Positions 57,905 through 64,000 of a DNA stretch of 64,000 bases are shown here, piece by piece (the first letter of the stretch is position 1; each line of letters begins with the position of its first letter). The stretch covers positions 5,558,501-5,622,500 of the forward strand of contig NZ_AP028672.1 of the NCBI RefSeq assembly GCF_041154505.1. Direction: 5' to 3'. The position numbers and the translations under genes were made by a program. This DNA is from Acidovorax sp. A79. Its GTDB lineage: Bacteria > Pseudomonadota > Gammaproteobacteria > Burkholderiales > Burkholderiaceae_C. The notes under the pieces were generated by a model that did not search any database, was not told the origin of the DNA, and saw nothing but the letters and a program-made list of their open reading frames with translations.

Positions 57905-58647
57905 GCGGCTTCCTTGCACAGTGCGGCACGGTCGTCCCAGGCCTCGGCCATCTGCCGGGCGCGGAACAGGTGCTCGGCGTGCAATACCTCTGCGGTCGGC
58001 CCCCAGGCCACGCAGCGCCGCGCCATCAACAGCGTGCGGTCGAAATGCCCGCGTACCTGCTCCAGATCGTGCAGCACCGCGATGACGGTGCGCGACTCGG
58101 CGTGCCAGCGGGCCACCACGGCGAGCAGGTCGGCGGTGGTGCGCGCATCGATGGCGTTGAAGGGCTCATCGAGCAGGATCACTGGCGCATCCTGCAGCAG
58201 CACGCGCGCGAACAGCACGCGCTGGAATTGGCCCGCAGACAGCTCGGCGATCCCGCGGCGTTCGAAGCCCGCCAGGCCAACCGCATCGAGCGCGTGGTGC
58301 ACGGCCTCGCGCTGCGGCGCGTCGAGCCCGCGCAGGCTTCCGACGCGCGACCAGTGGCCTAGCGCGACCAGATCGAACACGCGGATCGGAAAGCTGCGGT
58401 CGATCTCGGCCTGCTGCGGCAGCCAGGCGATGCGGCCGGCGGCGCGCTGCACCTCCCCTTCGACCGGCGAGACGCGGCCCATGATGGCCGCCAGCAAGGT
58501 GGTCTTGCCCGCGCCGTTCGGCCCGACGATGGCGGTGAGCGAACCCGGTGCGAAGTCACCCGACACGTGGTGCACGGCCGGGTGGCCGCGGTAGGCCACG
58601 GTCAGGTTGCGCAGGCGGATCGCCGCGTGTTGGGGGAGGGCTGTCAT
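57901..58647 (-). CDS. Metal ABC transporter ATP-binding protein
   Basis: 248 residues from ATG 58647. Walker A GPNGAGKTT near residue 42, Q-loop LPQQAEID, signature LSAGQFQRVLFAR and Walker B VILLDEPFNAID. Its ATG shares one base with the stop of the upstream 35-codon gene (TGATG), so they are coupled. Confidence 0.95.
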   Translation of the reverse strand: MTALPQHAAIRLRNLTVAYRGHPAVHHVSGDFAPGSLTAIVGPNGAGKTTLLAAIMGRVSPVEGEVQRAAGRIAWLPQQAEIDRSFPIRVFDLVALGHWSRVGSLRGLDAPQREAVHHALDAVGLAGFERRGIAELSAGQFQRVLFARVLLQDAPVILLDEPFNAIDARTTADLLAVVARWHAESRTVIAVLHDLEQVRGHFDRTLLMARRCVAWGPTAEVLHAEHLFRARQMAEAWDDRAALCKEAA

Positions 58648-58754
58648 CAGGAGATGGCCCAGGCCACGGCGAGCCACAGCAGCGCGATCAGCGCCAGCGC
58701 ACCCACGACCCGTTTCCAGGCGCCGGCCATCAGCAGGCTTGCGACACCCCTCAT
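58647..58754 (-). CDS. 35-residue single-span membrane micro-protein
   Basis: ATG 58754 to TGA 58647. The peptide MRGVASLLMAGAWKRVVGAL continues ALIALLWLAVAWAIS: a short basic head and one hydrophobic helix. Its start overlaps the stop of the 58-codon gene (ATGA) and its stop overlaps the ATPase start (TGATG), which argues that it is translated. It could be an accessory subunit of the metal transporter. No family recognised. Confidence 0.6.
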   Translation of the reverse strand: MRGVASLLMAGAWKRVVGALALIALLWLAVAWAIS

Positions 58755-58927
58755 GCGCCCGCCGCTTCGGCCGCGCAGTCGGCGCTGCGCCCCTGCAAAA
58801 CCATACCGTGGCGCTGCGCCGCCAGGCCTTGCGTCACCATGCCGCCCATGGAGATCCGGCAGGCACGAATTGGGTGCATGCGCTTCCAGGCCTTGCGATG
58901 AAAGTAGGGATGGTGGCGGTGTTCCAT
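58751..58927 (-). CDS. 58-residue His-rich micro-protein, first gene of the metal operon
   Basis: ATG 58927 to TGA 58751. The N-terminus MEHRHHPYFHRKAWKRMHP has five His in 19 residues, with two Cys later (RACRIS, ADCAAE). It lacks a signal peptide and a membrane span. The stop overlaps the next start (ATGA). It lies just downstream of a strong dyad and a promoter-like element. A metal-binding or regulatory peptide is plausible, but it may also be only a leader that couples translation. Confidence 0.5.
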   Translation of the reverse strand: MEHRHHPYFHRKAWKRMHPIRACRISMGGMVTQGLAAQRHGMVLQGRSADCAAEAAGA

Positions 58928-58936
58928 GGGTTCATA

Positions 58937-58966
58937 TTATTGCAAATGAATTATCAATTGCAATAA
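58937..58966 (-). promoter_or_regulatory. Dyad operator overlapping the promoter of the metal operon (Zur/Fur-like)
   Basis: TTATTGCAA (58937-58945) and TTGCAATAA (58958-58966) are perfect 9-bp inverted repeats around an AT-rich 12-bp centre that itself holds TGAATTATCA. On the minus strand TTGCAA and AATAAT with 16-bp spacing look like -35 and -10 boxes inside the dyad. An AT-rich dyad over the promoter of a metal transporter fits a Zur- or Fur-type box. Confidence 0.6.
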
Positions 58967-59088
58967 GAGGGTATGGAACGCTGGATACAGGGTGCTCGCC
59001 TGGGCGGGCGGGGCGTACTGGAATCACGGGCCGATCCAGGCCACGCAGGCGTGCCGATGGAGGCGCCCGCGCGGGCGTCCAGCCCGCG

Positions 59089-59262
59089 CTACTGGCCGGG
59101 AATCTCCGGCTCGGGATACGCGGGCTTCACCTCGCAGGGCTTCTCTGGCACCGAGGCGGGGACGGGGCGGCTTTCCGGCTCGGACTCGCTCGGCACAGGA
59201 TTCGGCCTCTCCGGAGTTTCGGGCTCGTGCGTCTGGGGTTTTGCGGGGATGGGATTGATCAT
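59089..59262 (-). CDS. 57-residue Pro/Glu-rich hypothetical protein
   Basis: ATG 59262 with AAGGGG nine bases upstream (MINPIPAKPQTHEPETPERP). More than a third of residues are Pro or Glu, so it is probably disordered. No signal or membrane span. Family unknown; could be lineage-specific. Confidence 0.5.
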   Translation of the reverse strand: MINPIPAKPQTHEPETPERPNPVPSESEPESRPVPASVPEKPCEVKPAYPEPEIPGQ

Positions 59263-59381
59263 GGCAGCCCCTTGGGTACGTTGAAAAATCATCCAGTGGG
59301 TCGCTTTGGCTGGCGGGCGGCAGTGCGGCGACGCGGCTGCACACCGGGTGACCAGGGCAGAAGCTTCCTCGCAGCGGGATT

Positions 59382-59660
59382 TCACTGCCCGCCGGTCTTG
59401 CCTCCAGGATTTTGGGGGCCCGCGCCACGGTGGGACTTCGTCCAATCGTAGGGCGAGCCATCTGGTAGCCGCCGATCTGCCACCGTATTCACACCGGCAT
59501 GCCCCACGCTCTCCGCCAGCTCGCTCGAGATGCACACATGGCGCTTTCCTTCCTTGCGTTTGATCTCGCACAGAGCCAGCGCGGCCTGGAGTTTTCCGGA
59601 GTCAAAAATCTCCATCCCAGGCACCCCGGGCTGTTCCTGCCAGTAGACGACGATACTCAT
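59382..59660 (-). CDS. Conserved small hypothetical protein
   Basis: 92 residues (MSIVVYWQEQPGVPGMEIFD). A compact beta-alpha-beta pattern: MSIVVYW, KLQAALALCEIKRKEG, RHVCISSELAESVG. The last 20 residues are Gly/Pro-rich. No family named; the pattern is found as short cytosolic proteins in Comamonadaceae. 119 bp upstream of the Pro/Glu-rich gene on the same strand. Confidence 0.65.
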   Translation of the reverse strand: MSIVVYWQEQPGVPGMEIFDSGKLQAALALCEIKRKEGKRHVCISSELAESVGHAGVNTVADRRLPDGSPYDWTKSHRGAGPQNPGGKTGGQ

Positions 59661-59954
59661 GGTGGCTCGGCTTCCTATTTCTGTCCGGTGGTGCTCAGGC
59701 TATCTTCCCATGCGGGCCCGGGTGTTGCCATGGGTTCCCGGTGCGATGTAGGAGAAAAGCGTTTGGAATGCGCCCAGCCGCTGGCCAGAATTGGCGCTGC
59801 ACCGATGCGCCGGGGCGCGGCGGCTCCCGGCCGGTTTCACGAACTTTTCCCCCAGAATGCGACCTGGTTTTCCGTCACCACATGCAGGGCGTGGCGGGGA
59901 TGATTTTCGCGGGTGGAACGACGGCTTGGATGCTCTCTTCGAGGACTTAAAACA

Positions 59955-60956
59955 ATGATCTGGCTTGATGCAGCGAGGGTGGTGGCGATCATGGCGGTGG
60001 TGATCCTGCACGTGGCCGGCAGTGTGGTGACCCTGAGCGCGTTCGGTTCGTCGGCCTGGTGGCAGGGCAATCTCTACGATGCACTCGTTCGCTGGTGCGT
60101 GCCGGTTTTCGTGATGGTCAGCGGCGCGCTGCTGCTGGATCCGCGCAAGACAGAAGGTGTGGCCGATTTCTACCGCAAGCGCGCCGCGAGGGTCCTGCTG
60201 CCGATTGCCTTCTGGAGCGTGGTCTACATCCTCTGGAACCACCGCGGCGCCCTGGCGCAGCTGCGTGCGATGGACGTGGTCCACAGCATAGCCCGGGGGT
60301 GGCCCCACTACCACCTGTGGTTCCTGTACATGATCATGTGCCTGTACCTTTTCGTGCCCTTCCTGAGAACGCTGGTCGTGCACACAAGGCGGCGCGATCT
60401 CTGGTGGCTGGTGGTCTTGATGTTTGTGCTGTCGGGCGTGAACGAGTGGCACCGGACCTTCACGGGCGGTGGGGCGGGCCTTTTCATCAACTGGTTTTTG
60501 CCGTACCTGCCGTACTTCCTCTGCGGCTACCTGATCCAGACCAGTGACAGGGCGGTGCCCCTGTCCGTCTCGCTGGGGGTTTTCGGGGCCGCGGTGGGGG
60601 GGGCCGCAGTGGGCTGCTACTGGCTGGCCAAACTGCAGGGCCTGGAACGCGGGTTGTACTTCTATGGATACCTGAGTGTTTTCGTCATCCCCATGTCGGT
60701 CAGCGCGATGCTGGTGCTCAGGCAATGGAAGCCCGCGGGCCTGTGGGCGCGAGGTATTCAGCGGGTTTCCGGGCTGACGCTGGGTGTCTATCTGGTGCAT
60801 CCCATCTTGCTGGAGTCCTTGCGGGCGCACGTGCTGAAACCCGAAGACTATGCACCCCTGCTGTCAGTGCCGTTCGTGGCGGCCCTGGTGTTCGGGGGCT
60901 CGCTGGTGGTCGCGCTCATCTTCCATCGCGCGCCCTTCCTGAACCGGCTCATATAG
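59955..60956 (+). CDS. Membrane acyltransferase (Acyltransferase_3 family)
   Basis: 333 residues from ATG 59955 (MIWLDAARVVAIMAVVILHV). About ten membrane spans. Active-site His in VVILHVAGS, an Arg-rich YRKRAARVLLPIAFW and the late LTLGVYLVHPILLE motif. Transfers acyl groups to surface polysaccharides or other extracytoplasmic molecules (WecH/OatA-like). Stands alone; the 294 bp before it hold nothing recognised. Confidence 0.9.
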   Translation: MIWLDAARVVAIMAVVILHVAGSVVTLSAFGSSAWWQGNLYDALVRWCVPVFVMVSGALLLDPRKTEGVADFYRKRAARVLLPIAFWSVVYILWNHRGALAQLRAMDVVHSIARGWPHYHLWFLYMIMCLYLFVPFLRTLVVHTRRRDLWWLVVLMFVLSGVNEWHRTFTGGGAGLFINWFLPYLPYFLCGYLIQTSDRAVPLSVSLGVFGAAVGGAAVGCYWLAKLQGLERGLYFYGYLSVFVIPMSVSAMLVLRQWKPAGLWARGIQRVSGLTLGVYLVHPILLESLRAHVLKPEDYAPLLSVPFVAALVFGGSLVVALIFHRAPFLNRLI

Positions 60957-60997
60957 GCGCCAGTGCCAGCGCCTGCACTGGCGGTGGGCTGCCGGGG

Positions 60998-61885
60998 CTA
61001 CGCCTTGGCTTCGCCAGTGATCGGGTCGTAGGCGATCCCGTCGTAGTTGATGATGCTGTTGGTGGCGGAGTCGTAGGTGGTCAATCGGTACGTGTCGGCG
61101 CCCTTGCCATCCAGGCCGACGTATGCCGACCGGGCAAAAACCACGCGGTTGTTCTGCGCCACGATCCCGTCCGGGGTCCACTTGTTGCTCATGAGCCATT
61201 CCGAGGGGTTGACGCCTTCGGGCGGCTTCACTTCTCCGCTCATGCGCATTTTTGCGAGGGTCGGGTCCATGTTGAACCCTTCGGCTGCCAGCAGCTGGTC
61301 GGGGTTCTTCTTGAAAAAGGTGGCCGTCGCGTCGGGCATCTCAGACAGATCGCTCTTGACGAGCGTGGAGCCGTCCGTGGGAAATTTTGACAGCTTGCCA
61401 CTGCGAATGGATTCGTAGTCGGCCGCGAATTCGGGGTGGTTCTTGAAGAACATGTAGCGGCCGACAGCCTCGCTGTCGCCGCCCCCGAGCGACATCGCGA
61501 TCATCCGCACATAGTCCGGCACCTCGTAGTCGTCGGCGAAGGTGTCGCCCAGGCCGTCTTCCCACTCGCGGAATTCCTCCAGGTTGCTGAAGGGGGCCTT
61601 GGCCGAGGCCTGTGTGGTGGCCCCGGAGTCCTTGTTGTACAGGGCGGCGGTTGATTGATAGGCCTGGGTCTCCGACACGGTGGTGGGTGTCGCCGCCGTA
61701 CCCGCCGTCTTGCCCTGGGAGCCTTCCGCGGACAGTTCTTCCAGCGTGGTCTTCAACTCTTTCAGGAAGGTGAGGGGATCGGCGTCCGCATGCTTTTGGG
61801 CTGTGCGTTCGGCCGCCTTGGCCGCCAGGGTGCTGGAGACGCCCAGGGACGTCAGCATGTTGGTGGCTTGTGAAATATCGAACAT
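60998..61885 (-). CDS. Hypothetical protein, soluble, 295 residues
   Basis: ATG 61885 with AAGGAG eight bases upstream. N-terminus MFDISQATNMLTSLGVSSTL is amphipathic without a classical signal peptide. A Thr/Ala-rich linker (residues ~65-110) precedes a domain with EWEDGLGDTFADDYEVPDYV and SDLSEMPDATATFFKKNPDQ, ending SIINYDGIAYDPITGEAKA. No family recognised. The N-terminal Ser/Thr content and stand-alone position are seen in secreted effectors, but this is weak. Confidence 0.7.
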   Translation of the reverse strand: MFDISQATNMLTSLGVSSTLAAKAAERTAQKHADADPLTFLKELKTTLEELSAEGSQGKTAGTAATPTTVSETQAYQSTAALYNKDSGATTQASAKAPFSNLEEFREWEDGLGDTFADDYEVPDYVRMIAMSLGGGDSEAVGRYMFFKNHPEFAADYESIRSGKLSKFPTDGSTLVKSDLSEMPDATATFFKKNPDQLLAAEGFNMDPTLAKMRMSGEVKPPEGVNPSEWLMSNKWTPDGIVAQNNRVVFARSAYVGLDGKGADTYRLTTYDSATNSIINYDGIAYDPITGEAKA

Positions 61886-62120
61886 CTTGCGACTCCTTCG
61901 GTGGGGCGGGCGATCCATGGCGTGGCACGGGGCCGGCGAGGGTTCTTTGGGCCTTGCTCCGATGGTCTCCCAGTTCGTCCTTGGCAATCCTCCGGTAAGA
62001 GGCGTAAAAACTGTACTTTTTGGCCAGTGGGCTGCGGTGGGCGAGTCCGTACCGGTGCCACCCTTGTCCGCAAGGATCGGCGTGCCGTGGGGACGCCACC
62101 TTTTTTCAGGAGCCAACGGG

Positions 62121-62831
62121 ATGTCTGACGGCCTGCGGTGGCTGCCGGGGATGGAGAACCTGCCCTTGTCTCCAGCCGCGCGGCGCCATGACCACCACCT
62201 CTTTTTCGCCGTGCTGGCGGATGGCGCCGTGGCCGCCCGCGCTGTCCGGCTGTGAGACCAGGAGACGGCCGCCCGCCAGGTGGAGGAGGGCCACAGGGTG
62301 CGCACCGAGCGGTTGCATGTGACGCTGGCCTCGCTCGGATGGGATGCCGAGTTCAGCCCGCGCAAGGTCTGGTGGGCGTGTGCGGCCGCCGCGCAAGTTT
62401 GCGCACCGGCGTTTTCGCTGCGGCTGGACCGCTGCCTGAGCTTTCAGGGGCGCCAGTCCAGGCGGCCCCTGGTCCTGTGCGGCAGCGAAACCGGCGTGGC
62501 GGGCATGGTGGCGCTGCACCAGGCGCTGCGCCAATCCCTGCGGGCGTGCGTGCCAGGCCCTGCGCCAGCGCGCGCCGAGCCATCGTTCACGCCGCACATG
62601 ACGCTGCTCTACGGCCCTTCTGCCGTGGAGGAACACGGCGTGGAGCCTCTTGACTGGAGGGTGGATGCCTTCCAGCTGCTCTACAACCGCCGCGGCTCGC
62701 CCGGGCCCTACCAGGTGCTGGGGCGATGGGGCCTGGGCCAGCCGGCCTTTTTTCAGGCGGAGCAGGGCCGGCAGCCCGCGCCGGCCGGCGAAGATCCGCC
62801 GCCGCGGGGCGGTTCAAATCAAATGCTATAA
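62121..62831 (+). pseudogene. thpR: RNA 2',3'-cyclic phosphodiesterase (2'-5' RNA ligase) gene with in-frame TGA
   Basis: ATG 62121 has AGGAG eight bases upstream. The frame reads the family start HHLFFAVLADGAVAARAVRL, then TGA at 62253-62255 (codon 45), then DQETAARQVEE, RLHVTLASLGWD and HMTLLYG in the same frame. Both HxT motifs of the 2H phosphodiesterases are intact downstream. Without the stop the product is 236 residues, slightly long. A GTG at 62280 would give a truncated protein without the first strand. The TAA stop lies in a dispersed repeat (copy f). Sequencing error is the main alternative. Confidence 0.75.
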
Positions 62832-62865
62832 AAAAAAGTAGCTGACAGCGCTTGAAGGATAAGCC
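62825..62865 (-). repeat. Dispersed short repeat, copy f, encoding the stop of the RNA ligase gene
   Basis: On the minus strand: GGCTTATCCTTCAAGCGCTG, TCAGCTAC, a run of T, ATAGC. In the plus strand GCTATAA supplies the TAA stop (62829-62831). Lies between the convergent RNA ligase and putA genes. Confidence 0.72.
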
Positions 62866-62906
62866 GTGGGGGCAGTTTTTATTCAGATCCTGCGGGCACG
62901 GCCACC

Positions 62907-64000
62907 TCAGCCAATCGTCATCAGGCTCGCGTTGCCGCCCGCGGCAGCGGTGTTCACGCTCAGTGCGCGCTCGATCAGCAGGCGCTCCAGCGGCACGTCG
63001 GTGGCGCCCGGGGGCAATGCGGTCACGCCCACGATGGGGCCGGGACGGCGGGCCAGCGCCTCGCACACTGCGTGCAGCGAAGCCGCATCGCCATGGTGCA
63101 GCACGGCGGACAGTTCGATGCGGCCGTCGTCCAGCACCTGATCCGCCACCGCGATGCTGGCCTGGACGGCCGGGGCAAGCTGTGCACGCAAGCCCGCCTG
63201 GGTGGAAGGCCACAGGGCCTTGCCGCCCGAGGCCAGCACGGCCGCGGTCTGCGTGAGCAGGTCGCCTTCGGCCTGGGCCAGGCACAGCACGCGGGGCCGG
63301 GGGGCCAGGGTGTAGACGTTGCGCTCACCCGTGGGGCCGGGCAGGGTGCGCGCCGTGCCGCTCTGGGTGGCGGAGGCGAACGCACGGCAGGTGTCCTCCA
63401 GCGCGGGGCGGCCCTGCGTGTGTGCCCACTGCTCCAGTGCGTGCAGGGGCGCCAGCCAGGGTTCGCGCGCTGCCACGTCGGGTGGCGCCGTGCGGTCCAC
63501 CGCGGCGAAGGTGCGTGCCAGCGCATCGGCCGGGCGCCGCGACACCAGGCGCAGCAGGTACAGCGGCCCGCCCGCCTTCGGGCCCGTGCCCGACAGGCCC
63601 TCGCCACCAAACGGCTGCACGCCCACCACGGCGCCCACCATGTTGCGGTTCACGTAGACGTTGCCCGCATGGGCGCGGCTCACCACGCGGGCGATGGTTT
63701 CGTCGATGCGGGTGTGCACGCCCTGCGTGAGGCCGTAGCCGGTGGCGTTGATCTGGTCGAGCAGCTGGTCCAGGTCGTTGCGGGCATAGCGCACCAGGTG
63801 CAGCACGGGCCCAAAGACCTCGCGCTGCAGCTCCTGGATGCCGTGGAGTTCAATCAGCGTGGGCGGCACGAAGGTGCCCTGGGCGGTTTCATCGGCGCTG
63901 CAGCGGCACTGCTGGAACACGCGATGGCCCCTGGCCTTGAGCGCATCGATGTGCGCGGTGATGCCTGCCTGGGCCTCGGCGTCGATGACCGGGCCCACGT
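62907..64000 (-). CDS. putA: PutA, C-terminal part (proline/delta-1-pyrroline-5-carboxylate dehydrogenase), truncated by window end
   Basis: 364 residues are in the window and the frame is open at 64000, so the gene continues on the minus strand beyond it. Aldehyde dehydrogenase end: GPVIDAEAQAGITAHI, FGPVLHLVRY, NATGYGLTQGVHTRIDETIA and VNRNMVGAVVGVQPFGGEG continuing LSGTGPKAGG, then the long PutA C-terminal domain ending with MTIG. PutA oxidises proline to glutamate and in many species represses its own gene. Only the C-terminal part can be judged here. Confidence 0.95.
   Translation of the reverse strand, partial: VGPVIDAEAQAGITAHIDALKARGHRVFQQCRCSADETAQGTFVPPTLIELHGIQELQREVFGPVLHLVRYARNDLDQLLDQINATGYGLTQGVHTRIDETIARVVSRAHAGNVYVNRNMVGAVVGVQPFGGEGLSGTGPKAGGPLYLLRLVSRRPADALARTFAAVDRTAPPDVAAREPWLAPLHALEQWAHTQGRPALEDTCRAFASATQSGTARTLPGPTGERNVYTLAPRPRVLCLAQAEGDLLTQTAAVLASGGKALWPSTQAGLRAQLAPAVQASIAVADQVLDDGRIELSAVLHHGDAASLHAVCEALARRPGPIVGVTALPPGATDVPLERLLIERALSVNTAAAGGNASLMTIG

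Noticed and set aside
62800..62830. T-loop-like GGTTCAAATC suggesting a tRNA
   Set aside because: No matching acceptor, D-arm or anticodon stem could be built around it.
62121..62831. TGA at 62253 read as selenocysteine
   Set aside because: The RNA ligase family does not use selenocysteine and no hairpin element was seen right after the codon.

Overview
The window is about 64 kb of high-GC chromosomal DNA. The gene set and the protein sequences (a Bug/TctC receptor, many LysR regulators, rimP-nusA-infB-rbfA-truB-typA, guaB/guaA) point to a betaproteobacterium of the Comamonadaceae, most like Acidovorax. This placement rests on recognition, not on a search. No rRNA, tRNA, CRISPR array or intact insertion sequence was seen.

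Layout. 1-17.2 kb is accessory metabolism and regulation: a truncated TctC-type receptor; a lipoprotein alpha/beta-hydrolase gene broken by a 269-bp MITE-like element; a LysR/MBL-fold pair with DsbA-like and small TPR-like genes; a quinone-oxidoreductase-like gene; a LysR/EamA pair; a P-loop kinase; an AraC-GyrI/hydrolase operon; an Rrf2/thioredoxin-reductase-like pair; a methyltransferase; and a LysR gene divergent from a tautomerase-cupin operon. 17.2-18.9 kb is a strikingly AT-rich island holding one gene with a C-terminal PD-(D/E)XK nuclease signature. 18.9-26.9 kb is a carbohydrate uptake and catabolism cluster: ROK regulator, ABC ATPase, permease, periplasmic binding protein, TIM-barrel isomerase, Gfo/Idh/MocA dehydrogenase and O-acetyltransferase. 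27.6-31.8 kb has a MocR regulator divergent from two c-type cytochromes and a thioredoxin-like gene.

32-40.5 kb is the conserved translation/transcription block rimP-nusA-infB-rbfA-truB-typA, driven by a near-consensus sigma70 promoter followed at once by an intrinsic terminator. 40.5-46.8 kb carries an EamA transporter coupled to a HibCH-like gene, an ECF sigma/anti-sigma/lipoprotein unit, smpB, and ratA-rnfH. 46.9-50.9 kb has guaB and guaA with a vapBC-type toxin-antitoxin module between them; its promoter carries four operator-like decamers spaced exactly 19 bp. 51-56 kb holds small regulatory genes, an SDR, and a LysR-controlled pirin/isochorismatase-like pair. 56.1-59 kb is a tightly overlapping metal ABC transporter operon that begins with two micro-genes (58 and 35 codons) behind a 9-bp perfect dyad. 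The end holds hypotheticals, an acyltransferase, a 2'-5' RNA ligase gene with an in-frame stop, and the C-terminal end of PutA.

A theme across the window is small dispersed repeats. At least seven copies of a short family built on GCGCTT, CAAGCGC and AGCTATCAAAA blocks were found. Several lie exactly at gene 3' ends and supply the stop codon (MocR gene, RNA ligase gene), and two are read in frame inside truB and the HibCH-like gene. Other inverted-repeat elements (112 bp, 57 bp) also abut or provide stop codons.
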